Positions 27,780 to 37,143 of a stretch of 64,000 bases of DNA are shown piece after piece. A model generated the notes under the pieces. That model was given only the letters and a program-made list of their open reading frames with translations, did no database searches and was not told the origin of the DNA. A program made the translations under genes and the position numbers. The stretch is from PFJX01 sp031426735. GTDB lineage: Bacteria > Pseudomonadota > Gammaproteobacteria > Burkholderiales > Thiobacillaceae. How positions within the stretch are numbered: position 1 is the first letter of the stretch; the number at the start of each line of letters is the position of its first letter. The stretch covers positions 41,627-105,626 of the forward strand of contig JASJPK010000022.1 of the NCBI GenBank assembly GCA_031426735.1, read 5' to 3'.

Positions 27780-27799
27780 ACCGGTTCCTCCCTTTACAT

Positions 27800-27834
27800 C
27801 GGGCAAAACGCGCTAGCGTTTTGCCCGATTTGTT
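27800..27834 (+). terminator. Strong hairpin between fmdB-like gene and DUF502 gene
   Basis: CGGGCAAAACGC (27800-27811) and GCGTTTTGCCCG (27816-27827) form a perfect 12-bp stem with a GCTA loop, followed by ATTTGTTT. It looks like an intrinsic terminator or attenuator placed 28 bases before the probable DUF502 start. Confidence 0.8.
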
Positions 27835-27854
27835 TGACAGCTTTGAAAGACACA

Positions 27855-28481
27855 GTGACCGCACTTAAACGCTACTTCATCACCGGCCTGCTGATCTGGG
27901 TGCCGCTCGGCATCACCATCTGGGTCGTCAGCGCGTTGATGGGAGCACTCGATCAGAGCTTGCTTCTGCTGCCGCAAGCGTGGCGGCCGGAGGTTTGGCT
28001 GGGCATCAGCATTCCCGGCCTCGGCGTGATCCTGACCGGCGTGGTCATCGTGATCACCGGCCTGTTCGCCGCCAACCTGATCGGCCAGCGTCTGGTCTCG
28101 ATCTGGGAGCGCCTGCTGCAACGCATCCCGGTGGTGAAATCGATCTACGGCAGCGTCAAGCAGGTTTCCGACAGCTTGTTGTCCGGCTCCGGCATGGCGT
28201 TCAAGAAGGTGTTGCTGGTGCATTACCCGCACCCGGATGCCTGGTCGCTGGCATTTCAGACCAATATTCCGGACGAAGTGGCAGGGCAGCTCGATGAAGA
28301 ACATGTGGCGGTGTTCATCCCGACCACGCCGAGCCCGGTCAACGGTTTCTATTTTTATGTACGGCGCGACGCGGTGATCGAACTCGACATGAGTGTCGAT
28401 GCCGCGCTCAAAGCCATTGTTTCCATGGGTGTGGTGGCCCCGGTGATGAAGCCGGAACTGGCCAACTACCCGGGCGATTGA
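27855..28481 (+). CDS. DUF502 membrane protein
   Basis: A 208-residue inner-membrane protein. It opens VTALKRYFITGLLIWVPLGITIWVV; the KRYF.TGLL..VPL sequence is the DUF502 hallmark. A second membrane segment spans about residues 55-80 (IPGLGVILTGVVIVITGLFAANLIG). IPVVKSIYGSVKQVSD and FIPTTPSPVNGFYFYV are conserved. Function unknown. The start is chosen at GTG 27855, because an earlier TTG at 27834 touches the hairpin tail. It precedes aspS by 36 bases. Confidence 0.88.
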   Translation: MTALKRYFITGLLIWVPLGITIWVVSALMGALDQSLLLLPQAWRPEVWLGISIPGLGVILTGVVIVITGLFAANLIGQRLVSIWERLLQRIPVVKSIYGSVKQVSDSLLSGSGMAFKKVLLVHYPHPDAWSLAFQTNIPDEVAGQLDEEHVAVFIPTTPSPVNGFYFYVRRDAVIELDMSVDAALKAIVSMGVVAPVMKPELANYPGD

Positions 28482-28517
28482 TTCAGCCTTTTCAGATTCA
28501 GCACATCGGGATTTCTT

Positions 28518-30311
28518 ATGCGTACTCACTACTGCGGCGCCGTTAACGCCGAGCACATCGACCAGATCGTCAACCTGTGCGGCTGGGCGCATCGCCGACG
28601 CGACCACGGCGGCGTCATCTTCATCGACCTGCGCGACCGCGAAGGCACGGTGCAGGTGGTGATCGACCCGGACACTCCGGCAGCGTTCAAGCTGGCCGAG
28701 GAAACCCGCAGCGAGTTCGTCTTGCGCGTGGTCGGCAAGGTGCGCGCGCGTCCGGCCGGCACCGAGAACGCCAACCTGCCCACCGGCATGATCGAAGTGC
28801 TGACGCAGACCCTGGAAATCCTGAATCCCAGTCTGACGCCGCCGTTCCAGATCGACGACGACAACATCAACGAAAACATCCGCCTGCAGTACCGCTATCT
28901 CGATCTGCGCCGTGAGCCGATGCAGAAGAACATGCGGCTGCGTTACCGCGTCTCCAAGCTGATGCGCGATTACCTCGACCGGGAAGGCTTCCTCGAAATC
29001 GAGACACCGATGCTGACGCGCAGTACGCCGGAAGGCGCACGCGACTACCTGGTGCCGTCGCGCGTGCATGACGGCATGTTCTACGCGCTGCCGCAGTCGC
29101 CGCAGCTGTTCAAGCAATTGCTCATGGTGGCCGGCTACGACCGCTACTTCCAGTTGACCAAGTGCTTCCGCGACGAAGACCTGCGCGCCGACCGGCAGCC
29201 GGAATTCACCCAGGTCGACCTGGAAACCTCGTTCATGGGCGAGGAAGAAATCATGACGCTGGTGGAAGGCATGATCCGCGACATGTTCAAGAAGGCGCAG
29301 GACATCGACCTGCCCGACCCGTTCCCGCGCATGACTTTTGCCGAAGCGATGGCCCGTTATGGTTCAGACAAGCCGGACATGCGGGTGACGCTGGAAATCA
29401 CCGAAGCCACCGACGCGATGAAGGATGTCGCGTTCAAGGTCTTCTCCGGTCCGGCGAACGATCCGAAAGGCCGTGTCGCCGCGCTACGCATTCCCGGCGG
29501 CGCCAGCTTGAGCCGTGGTGAGATCGACAGCTACACCGAGTTCGTCAAGATCTACGGCGCCAAGGGGCTGGCCTACATCAAGGTCAACGACGTAACTCAA
29601 TTGAACGAAACCGGCCTGCAATCGCCTATCGTCAAGAACCTGAACGAAGCCGCGCTGAAAACCGTCATGCAACGCACCGGCGCGCAGAACGGCGACCTGA
29701 TCTTCTTCGGCGCCGACAAGGCGAAGGTGGTCAACGATGCCCTCGGCGCGCTGCGCCTGAAAATCGGCCACGAAAAGGGCCATGTCGACGGCCGCGCCTG
29801 GGCGCCGCTGTGGGTGGTCGACTTCCCGATGTTCGAATACAACGAAGACGAAAACCGCTGGGATGCGCTGCATCACCCGTTCACCGCGCCGAAGGACGGT
29901 CACGAGGAATATCTCGCCAGCGATCCGGGCAAGGCGCTCTCCAAAGCCTACGACATGGTGCTGAACGGCTGGGAAGTCGGCGGCGGCTCGGTGCGTATCC
30001 ACAAGGAAGCCGTGCAAGAGAAGGTGTTCGCCGCGCTCAACATCGGCGAGGAAGAACGCCGCGAGAAATTCGGCTTCCTGCTCGACGCGCTGCAATACGG
30101 CGCACCGCCGCACGGCGGCCTGGCCTTCGGCCTGGATCGCCTGGTCACGCTGATGACCGGCGCCGAATCGATCCGCGACGTCATCGCTTTCCCGAAAACG
30201 CAGCGCGCTTCCTGCCTGATGACCAGCGCGCCGAACGTGGTGGACGAGAAGCAGCTGCGCGAACTGCATATCCGTCTGCGCAATACGGCGGCGGTGAATC
30301 CGGTCGCCTGA
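28518..30311 (+). CDS. aspS: Aspartyl-tRNA synthetase
   Basis: Charges tRNA-Asp with aspartate. The 597-residue product is of bacterial length, with an N-terminal anticodon-binding OB fold (CGWAHRRRDHGGVIFIDLRDREG), class II motif 1 (RYLDLRREPMQKNMRLR), motif 2 (FRDEDLRADRQPEFTQVD), the bacterial GAD insertion domain, and motif 3 (GLAFGLDRLV). It may be discriminating or non-discriminating (AsxRS); I cannot decide from sequence alone. It is the last gene of the fmdB-DUF502 run. Confidence 0.97.
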   Translation: MRTHYCGAVNAEHIDQIVNLCGWAHRRRDHGGVIFIDLRDREGTVQVVIDPDTPAAFKLAEETRSEFVLRVVGKVRARPAGTENANLPTGMIEVLTQTLEILNPSLTPPFQIDDDNINENIRLQYRYLDLRREPMQKNMRLRYRVSKLMRDYLDREGFLEIETPMLTRSTPEGARDYLVPSRVHDGMFYALPQSPQLFKQLLMVAGYDRYFQLTKCFRDEDLRADRQPEFTQVDLETSFMGEEEIMTLVEGMIRDMFKKAQDIDLPDPFPRMTFAEAMARYGSDKPDMRVTLEITEATDAMKDVAFKVFSGPANDPKGRVAALRIPGGASLSRGEIDSYTEFVKIYGAKGLAYIKVNDVTQLNETGLQSPIVKNLNEAALKTVMQRTGAQNGDLIFFGADKAKVVNDALGALRLKIGHEKGHVDGRAWAPLWVVDFPMFEYNEDENRWDALHHPFTAPKDGHEEYLASDPGKALSKAYDMVLNGWEVGGGSVRIHKEAVQEKVFAALNIGEEERREKFGFLLDALQYGAPPHGGLAFGLDRLVTLMTGAESIRDVIAFPKTQRASCLMTSAPNVVDEKQLRELHIRLRNTAAVNPVA

Positions 30312-30372
30312 GCGGATTTCCCCTCGTACGTTTTCGTGCGGGGGCGTGCCGATCCGACCGCTGCGGCGACTG

Positions 30373-30404
30373 CGCCGGCCTATCTCCTAGGTAATAGGCC
30401 GGCG
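30373..30404 (+). terminator. Hairpin downstream of aspS
   Basis: CGCCGGCCTAT (30373-30383) and ATAGGCCGGCG (30394-30404) pair perfectly around a 10-base loop containing CCTAGG. Only TTGTTG follows, so it is a plausible but not classic terminator. A small GGACGT/ACGTCC stem lies further on, at 30473-30490. Confidence 0.6.
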
Positions 30405-30564
30405 TTGTTGCGGCAGTCCGTGGATGCAGACTGACAGCGGCTTGCGCCGGTATCTAACGGTTGCAAGATTGGACGTGACAGTACGTCCGAAATCATGTTA
30501 ATCAATGCCTTGCCGGGTACATGGTTTTTGGTGTTTGCGCGCCTTTGCGACCGGCTTACTCGAC

Positions 30565-32766
30565 ATGGTGACTATGCCTTTCCGAATCTGCATTTCGCCT
30601 GCGTGCGCAAATCCTGTGGTTTGCCTCGTTGCGCGGATGTTCCTTGTGCCCGTGGCGCTGCTGCTGGCCGTCCAGGCCCGCGCCGAAACCGCCGAGGAGG
30701 CCGAATTGGCGCTGGCTTTCGGCGACAAGGAGTTCATCAGCATCGCCACCGGCCAGCAGCAGCCGCTGCGCCTGGCGCCGGCCGTGGCCAGCGTGGTCAC
30801 GGCTGCGGAGATCGAGGCGGTCGGCGCCACTACGCTGGATGAAGTTCTGGCCCTGGTGCCGGGTTTGCATGTCGCGCCGTCGCCGTTCAACCGGCTCAAT
30901 CCGAACTGGTCGATCCGCGGCATCATGACCAATCAGACGCCGCAGGTGCTGCTGCTGCGCGATGGCGTGCCGATCACCCACTTCTACACCGGCGGCCGGC
31001 CCAACCTGTTCTACCTGCCGGTGGCGAACATCGAACGCATCGAGGTGATCCGCGGGCCTGGCTCTGCCGTATATGGCGCCGATGCCTTCGCCGGCACGAT
31101 CAACGTCATCACCCGCTCGCCGCGGGAGTCGACCGGCACCGACCTGGGTGCGCGCCTGGGCAGCTTCGAGCGGCGCGATGCCTGGCTGCGCCAGGACGGC
31201 CAACTGGGTGCCTGGAAACTGGGACTGAGCCTGGAATACGCCCATACCGCCGGCGACCGCGACCGGATCGTCGACTCCGACCTGCAAAGCGTGTTCGACG
31301 CCGCTTTCGCTACCTCCGCCAGCCGTGCGCCCGGCGCCCTGTCCACCGGTTATGACGTGCTCAACACCAGCCTGCGCCTGGTCAACGGCGCCTGGGACAT
31401 CGGGCTGTGGCACTGGCGCCTGATGGATGCCGGCGTCGGGGCGGGCGCCGCTCAGGCGCTGGATCCCGCAGGCCGCCAGGACACCGACCTGACCCAGCTC
31501 GATGTCCGCTATCGGCTGCACAGCGACGATCACTGGACTTCGGATCTGCGCTTCAGCTATCGGGCGCTGAACGACTATCCCGAGTTCGTGATCCTTCCGG
31601 CGGGCAGCGTCCTGCCGATAGGCACGGACGGCAATATCGGCACCTCGCCGCTGGGCGGCATCGTGCTGTTCAGCGATGGCGTGATCGGTCGGCCCGCCGT
31701 GTTTGACCGCTTTGCCGAACTGGACTGGACCACGCTGTTCACAGGCTGGACCAACCACCAGTGGCGCCTGGCCGTCGGCCTCAAACATGAGAAGGAGGCG
31801 ACCGAGGAACTGAAGAACTTCGGCCCCGGCGTCATCGACGGCAGCGTGGGTGTCGTCAACGGCACGCTGACCAACGTCAGCGGCAGCGCCAACATCTTCC
31901 TGGGCGACCACCAGCGCAGCGTGCAATACCTCTCGCTGCAGGACGAATGGAGCTTCGCCCCTGACTGGACCCTGACCGGCGGGCTGCGCTACGACCACTA
32001 TTCCGATTTCGGCGGCACGCTCAATCCTCGCCTGGCCCTGGTCTGGGCGACCCGGCACGACCTGACCAGCAAGCTGATGGTGGGACGCGCCTTCCGCGCG
32101 CCCTCGTTCGGCGAGTTGTACGCCATCAACAACCCTGTATCCCTGGGTAATCCGGACCTGAAGCCGGAAACCCTGACTTCCTACGAACTTGCCTTCGATT
32201 ACCGTCCCAAGCCATCGCTGACCAGTCGGCTGAGCCTGTTTCGTTACAACATCGCCGATCTGATCGACCATGTGCCGGATCCCGGCGGCCAGACCAGCAC
32301 TGCTCAGAACGCGCAGGATCGCGCCGGCCACGGCCTGGAACTGGAACTGGAGTGGCAGGCCGCAGCGAGCCTGGGCCTCTATGCCAGCTACGCCTGGCAA
32401 CAGGCGGAAGACTGCGCCAGCGGCGCCGCGGTTGCCAATACGCCGGGCCGCTTGGCTTCCCTGCGCGCCACCTGGCAGCCCGCGCCGCGCTGGACCGTGG
32501 CATTGCAGACGTTCTGGGTGGCCGACCAGAAACGGGCCGTCGGCGACAGCCGCGCACCCATCGCCGACTATGCCCTCAGCAACCTGACGCTGCGCCATCG
32601 CCTGGACAACAAGGCGCTGGAATGGGCGGTCACCGCCAGCAACCTGTTCGACCGGGATGCGCGGGCACCGACCCTGTTCAATCCGGCCCTCGGCACCGCC
32701 GCCATCCCAGGCGACTACCCTTTGCCCGGCCGCGGCATCTGGTTCGAACTGCGCCATCGTCTTTAA
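30565..32766 (+). CDS. TonB-dependent receptor (first of three tandem paralogues)
   Basis: An outer-membrane gated channel of about 733 residues. The signal region ends LVPVALLLAVQARAE; the exact start is uncertain (ATG 30565, 30574 or 30637, none with a good SD). The mature N-terminus carries the locus-specific motif ELALAFGDKEFISIATG, followed at once by the plug domain (APAVASVVTAAEI, IERIEVIRGPGSAVYGADAF, GTINVITRSP). The barrel ends in the usual aromatic strand (GIWFELRHRL). No ligand can be named. It heads a run of five closely spaced genes and is followed 10 bases later by the second receptor. Confidence 0.93.
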   Translation: MVTMPFRICISPACANPVVCLVARMFLVPVALLLAVQARAETAEEAELALAFGDKEFISIATGQQQPLRLAPAVASVVTAAEIEAVGATTLDEVLALVPGLHVAPSPFNRLNPNWSIRGIMTNQTPQVLLLRDGVPITHFYTGGRPNLFYLPVANIERIEVIRGPGSAVYGADAFAGTINVITRSPRESTGTDLGARLGSFERRDAWLRQDGQLGAWKLGLSLEYAHTAGDRDRIVDSDLQSVFDAAFATSASRAPGALSTGYDVLNTSLRLVNGAWDIGLWHWRLMDAGVGAGAAQALDPAGRQDTDLTQLDVRYRLHSDDHWTSDLRFSYRALNDYPEFVILPAGSVLPIGTDGNIGTSPLGGIVLFSDGVIGRPAVFDRFAELDWTTLFTGWTNHQWRLAVGLKHEKEATEELKNFGPGVIDGSVGVVNGTLTNVSGSANIFLGDHQRSVQYLSLQDEWSFAPDWTLTGGLRYDHYSDFGGTLNPRLALVWATRHDLTSKLMVGRAFRAPSFGELYAINNPVSLGNPDLKPETLTSYELAFDYRPKPSLTSRLSLFRYNIADLIDHVPDPGGQTSTAQNAQDRAGHGLELELEWQAAASLGLYASYAWQQAEDCASGAAVANTPGRLASLRATWQPAPRWTVALQTFWVADQKRAVGDSRAPIADYALSNLTLRHRLDNKALEWAVTASNLFDRDARAPTLFNPALGTAAIPGDYPLPGRGIWFELRHRL

Positions 32767-32776
32767 GCCGAAGATC

Positions 32777-34927
32777 GTGGCTAAACACCCTATCCATCCT
32801 TTTGCCCGCTACTTCCCGCTCGCTACCAGAAGCACGCCCTGCCGCACGCCGAAGGCGTTCCTTTGCGGGCTGGCCCTGGTCGCCAACGGAGCCGCCGCGA
32901 CGGATATCGAGGAAGACCTGGCGCTGGCCTACGGCGACAAGGAAACGGTATCCATCGCCACGGGTGGTGCCCAGCTGTTGCGCCGAGCGCCTGCCGTGGC
33001 CTCGGTGATCACCGCCGAGGAAATCGCGGCGATGGGGGCGCAAAACCTGGATGACGTGCTGGAAAGCGTGCCCGGTCTGCATGTGAGCCGGGCGTCGGTG
33101 CGTTATGCGCCGATCTATGCCATTCGGGGCGTCGCCGGGTTGCAGTCCAATCCCCAGGTCTTGATGTTGCAAGACGGCATCCCGATGACCACCATGTTCA
33201 CCGGCGACAAGGGCGCCGCCTGGATCGAAGTGCCGGTGGAGAACATCGCCCGGGTCGAGGTGATACGCGGCCCCGGTTCGGCGTTGTATGGCGCCGACGC
33301 CTATGTAGGCGTGATCAATGTCATCACCAAGACCGCCGCCGATACGCCGGGTACCGAGTTCGGCGGCGGCGCCGGTTCGTTCGCTGGCTGGAAGGCCTGG
33401 GCGCAGCACGGCGGCCAGATCGGGCCGTTCGACGTGGCGGCCTACATCCGGCTGGGTAGTAGCGAGGGCAGCAAGGAGATCATCGAGTCCGACGCGCAGA
33501 CGCGCAACGATATCCTTTTCGGCACCCATGCCAGCCTGGCGCCGGGCGCAATCAATACCGGCCGCGACCTGATCGATGCCAGCCTCTACCTAGGCTATGA
33601 AAATTGGCGGCTACGCGCCGGCTACAAGCTGCGCGACAACCTGGAAACCGGTGCCGGCGTCAATTCCGCCCTGGATCCAACCAGTACCGGGCGGGCAGAG
33701 GAGATCAACCTGAACGCCAGTTGGCGCAACGAGCATGTCAGCCAGAACTGGGGTCTCGGCGTCACCGCCAGTTACCTGCATTACAACTTCACCTATCCCG
33801 ACAATTTGCTGCTGCTGCCGGCCGGCGCACAACTGGCCAGCGGAACGTTCCCGAACGGCATGATCGGCAGCCCGAATCAGTGGGAGCGGCAATTCCGTTT
33901 TTCCGGCCATGCCACTTATGCCGGCTTCGACGACCACAGCATCCGGCTCGGTCTCGGTCACGACGATCTCGATCTTTACAAGACCCGAACCTACAAGAAC
34001 TATCTGCAGAACGCCGCCGGTGCGTCGATACCCACCGGACCGGTGATCGACTATTCGAACATCCAGCCCTTCATTCGACCGCAGCTGCGGACGGTTGATT
34101 ATGTCTATGCGCAGGACGAATGGCGTTTCGCGCCGGACTGGACGCTGACCGCCGGCCTGCGCCATGACCGCTATTCCGATTTCGGCGGCACCACCAATCC
34201 CCGCCTGGCCCTGGTCTGGGACGCCAACTACGCGCTCACGGCCAAACTGCTCTACGGCGAGGCCTTTCGGGCGCCGTCGTTCAACGAGCAATATGGCATC
34301 AATGCGGTGTCCAACGGCAATCCAGACCTGACTCCGGAAACCATCAAGACCCTGGAGGCGGCGTTTTCCTGGCAAGGCGGCAAGGACGTCCAGATCAACC
34401 TCAGCCTGTTCAAATACGAGATGCGGGACATCATCCGGCTGGTTGCCAACCCTGCACCCACCCCAGGCTCGACCTATCAGAACACCGCCGCCCAGCACGG
34501 CAGCGGCCTGGAACTGGAGGCAATCTGGAATGCGAGCCGCAACCTGCGGCTGAGCGGCAACTACGCCTGGCAGCGTTCCATCGACGACGCCACCGGCCGC
34601 GACGCCGGCTACGTGCCGCATCATCATCTTTACGCCCGGGCAGACTGGGGCTTCTCGAATCGCTGGAGCCTCGGCGGGCAGGTCAACTGGGTTGCCGACC
34701 GGGAACGCACCGCCAGCGATACCCGGCCGCAGATCGACGACTACGCGACCTTCGACCTGAACTTGCGCGGTGCGCGCGTCGCAGGCGACTGGGATGTCGC
34801 CGTGGTGGCGCGCAATCTGTTCGACGCCGACGCGCGCGAACCCAGCCTGGCGCCGGGTACCATCGCCAACGATTTGCCTCTGCCCGGCAGAAGTGTGTTT
34901 CTGGAACTGCAATACCGAACAAAGTGA
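32777..34927 (+). CDS. TonB-dependent receptor (second of three)
   Basis: 716 residues from GTG 32777, signal peptide ending GLALVANGAAA. The mature protein begins DIEEDLALAYGDKETVSIATG, then the plug (APAVASVITAEEI, VEVIRGPGSALYGADAY, VINVITKTA) and a 22-strand-type barrel that ends LPLPGRSVFLELQYRTK. The C-terminal text LFDADAREPSLAPG is nearly the same in receptor 3, showing duplication. The frame is open upstream across the end of receptor 1 but lacks a better start. Its stop overlaps a possible GTG start of the next receptor. Confidence 0.94.
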   Translation: MAKHPIHPFARYFPLATRSTPCRTPKAFLCGLALVANGAAATDIEEDLALAYGDKETVSIATGGAQLLRRAPAVASVITAEEIAAMGAQNLDDVLESVPGLHVSRASVRYAPIYAIRGVAGLQSNPQVLMLQDGIPMTTMFTGDKGAAWIEVPVENIARVEVIRGPGSALYGADAYVGVINVITKTAADTPGTEFGGGAGSFAGWKAWAQHGGQIGPFDVAAYIRLGSSEGSKEIIESDAQTRNDILFGTHASLAPGAINTGRDLIDASLYLGYENWRLRAGYKLRDNLETGAGVNSALDPTSTGRAEEINLNASWRNEHVSQNWGLGVTASYLHYNFTYPDNLLLLPAGAQLASGTFPNGMIGSPNQWERQFRFSGHATYAGFDDHSIRLGLGHDDLDLYKTRTYKNYLQNAAGASIPTGPVIDYSNIQPFIRPQLRTVDYVYAQDEWRFAPDWTLTAGLRHDRYSDFGGTTNPRLALVWDANYALTAKLLYGEAFRAPSFNEQYGINAVSNGNPDLTPETIKTLEAAFSWQGGKDVQINLSLFKYEMRDIIRLVANPAPTPGSTYQNTAAQHGSGLELEAIWNASRNLRLSGNYAWQRSIDDATGRDAGYVPHHHLYARADWGFSNRWSLGGQVNWVADRERTASDTRPQIDDYATFDLNLRGARVAGDWDVAVVARNLFDADAREPSLAPGTIANDLPLPGRSVFLELQYRTK

Positions 34928-34935
34928 CAGCGAGC

Positions 34936-37143
34936 ATGAACCACTTATTCCGCTTTGCTACGGCGATCCTGGCCGGTTCGCCGGGCAGCCACGGCAACCT
35001 GACGCTGCGCCATCGCTTTTTTCCGCGCATCCCGCTTATCCATTACGCAGCCGTTGTCCTGCTGCTGCCCGCCACGGCGCAGGCGCAGGAGCTGGACGGC
35101 GACGAGCTGGCCCTGGCCTACGGCGACCACGAGTTCGTCAGTATCGCCACCGGCGGTCGCACGCCCATCGCCAAGGCGCCGGCGGTGGCCAGCGTAATCA
35201 CGGCGGAAGACATCAAGGCGCTCGGCGCCACCGATCTGGACCAGGTGCTGGAGACGGTGCCCGGGCTGCACGTTTCCCGTAACGGCAACCAGTGGCTGCC
35301 GTTGTATTCCATTCGTGGCATCCTGACCCAGTACAACCCGGAAGTGCTGGTGATGATCAACGGCATCCCGATCACCAGCGGCTTTGCCGGCGACCGCGGC
35401 CGCATGTGGGGCGACTTTCCGCTGGAAAACGTCGCCCGCATCGAAGTCATCCGGGGGCCGGGCTCCGCCCTGTACGGCGCCGAGGCGGTATCCGGCGTGA
35501 TCAACATCGTAACCAAATCGGCCGAGGACATCGACGGCAGCGAGTTCGGCGTCCGCGCCGGCTCCTACCGGACCTACAACGCCTGGACGCAACAGGGCGG
35601 CAAGTGGGGCGAGATCGATGCCGCCGTCTACCTGCGCCTGGGCCGCACCGACGGCTTCGACGGCCGCATTGCCGCCGATGCCCAGACCGGACTGGATGCC
35701 ACCTTCGCCACCAACGCATCGCGGGCGCCCGGTCCGCTCAATACCGGTTACGACGCAATCGACCTGCGCGTCGATCTGGCGCGCGACAAGTGGCGTTTCC
35801 GCGCCGGCTACAAGGGGCGCCCGGACTACCAGACCGGAGTCGGTGTGGCGGAAGCGCTCGACCCGGACGCCCGCATGGATGGCAAGAACATCAACGCCGA
35901 CCTGACCTGGCGCGATGCCCAGTTCGGGCCGGACTGGGACGTCACCGCCCAGGCCAGCTATCTGCATATCGCCGAACCGAATAGCGACCTCACCCTGTTC
36001 CCGGCCGGCTCGGCGCTGCCGCTGCCCCTGGCCGGCGGCGTCGGGTCGACGGTCGGCATGGTCGGCCGGCCGCAGCACTGGGAACGGCAGGCGCGGCTGG
36101 ACCTGTCCGCGCTCCATACCGGTTTCGCGGGACACAAACTGCGCCTCGGTGCCGGCTATTTCCGCGACGACATGTACAAGGTCACCGAAAGCAAGAACTT
36201 CACCTTCGTCGGCCTCGTGCCGAACTGTATCGACCTGGCCTGTTCCATGGTCGAAGCCACTGCGGCCAACGGCCTCGTCTTCCTGACGCCGCATGTGCGC
36301 AATTCCGCCTATGTCTACGCGCAGGACGAATGGAGTCTGGCACAGGACTGGGCGCTCACTGCCGGCCTGCGCCATGACCGCTATTCCGATTTCGGCGGCG
36401 CTACCAATCCGCGCCTGGCCCTGGTCTGGGACACCGCCTACAACCTGACCAGCAAGCTGATGCTGGGGCGCGCCTTCCGGGCGCCGTCCTTCGTCGAGCT
36501 GTACACCGTCAACAATCCGGTGGCGCTGGGCAATGCCGGTCTGCGGCCGGAAACCATCGATACCGTGGAACTGGCCTTCGCCTGGCAAGCCCGCGCCGAT
36601 CTGAAGGGCGGCCTCAACCTGTTCCACTACCGGATGGACGATGTCATCCGGTTCATGCCGAACGCCGACCCGACCACCGGCAACACCGCCCGCAACGCCG
36701 GCAAGCAACACGGCGCCGGCCTGGAGCTGGAGTTCACCTGGGATGCCGCCAGCAACCTGCGTCTGGCCGGCAACTACGCGTTTCAGCGCTCCATCGACGA
36801 GAACACCGATCGGGATGCCGGCCAGGCACCGTACCATCAGCTTTACCTGCGCACCGATTGGCGCTATGCACCAGGCTGGACGCTGAACGGCCAGCTCAAC
36901 TGGGTGGCCGACCGGGAACGGCCGGCGGGCGATAGCCGGCCCCAGATCGACGATTACGCCACGGTTGACCTGACGCTGCGCGCCGACCGCTGGCGCAACG
37001 GCTGGGAGGCGGCGTTCGCCATCCGCAACCTGTTCGACGCCGACGCGCGCGAACCCACCACTGGCGCCAGCGCCAGCAATCTCCCCAACGACTTGCCGCT
37101 GCCGGGCCGCGGGTTCTATCTGGAATTCCGCTACAGGCCATGA
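34936..37143 (+). CDS. TonB-dependent receptor (third of three)
   Basis: 735 residues from ATG 34936; a GTG at 34924 that overlaps the previous stop is the alternative. Signal peptide ending LLPATAQAQ, then DELALAYGDHEFVSIATG, the plug (KAPAVASVITAEDI, IEVIRGPGSALYGAEAV, VINIVTKSA) and a barrel ending LPLPGRGFYLEFRYRP. Around 36361-36440 it shares long stretches of identical DNA with receptor 2 (34153 onward), including a 39-base perfect match, suggesting recent duplication or gene conversion. It overlaps the binding-protein gene (ATGA). Confidence 0.94.
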   Translation: MNHLFRFATAILAGSPGSHGNLTLRHRFFPRIPLIHYAAVVLLLPATAQAQELDGDELALAYGDHEFVSIATGGRTPIAKAPAVASVITAEDIKALGATDLDQVLETVPGLHVSRNGNQWLPLYSIRGILTQYNPEVLVMINGIPITSGFAGDRGRMWGDFPLENVARIEVIRGPGSALYGAEAVSGVINIVTKSAEDIDGSEFGVRAGSYRTYNAWTQQGGKWGEIDAAVYLRLGRTDGFDGRIAADAQTGLDATFATNASRAPGPLNTGYDAIDLRVDLARDKWRFRAGYKGRPDYQTGVGVAEALDPDARMDGKNINADLTWRDAQFGPDWDVTAQASYLHIAEPNSDLTLFPAGSALPLPLAGGVGSTVGMVGRPQHWERQARLDLSALHTGFAGHKLRLGAGYFRDDMYKVTESKNFTFVGLVPNCIDLACSMVEATAANGLVFLTPHVRNSAYVYAQDEWSLAQDWALTAGLRHDRYSDFGGATNPRLALVWDTAYNLTSKLMLGRAFRAPSFVELYTVNNPVALGNAGLRPETIDTVELAFAWQARADLKGGLNLFHYRMDDVIRFMPNADPTTGNTARNAGKQHGAGLELEFTWDAASNLRLAGNYAFQRSIDENTDRDAGQAPYHQLYLRTDWRYAPGWTLNGQLNWVADRERPAGDSRPQIDDYATVDLTLRADRWRNGWEAAFAIRNLFDADAREPTTGASASNLPNDLPLPGRGFYLEFRYRP

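Noticed and set aside
30312..30564. Cobalamin or other riboswitch upstream of the first TonB receptor
   Set aside because: No B12 box or conserved riboswitch core is visible; only two small hairpins occur.
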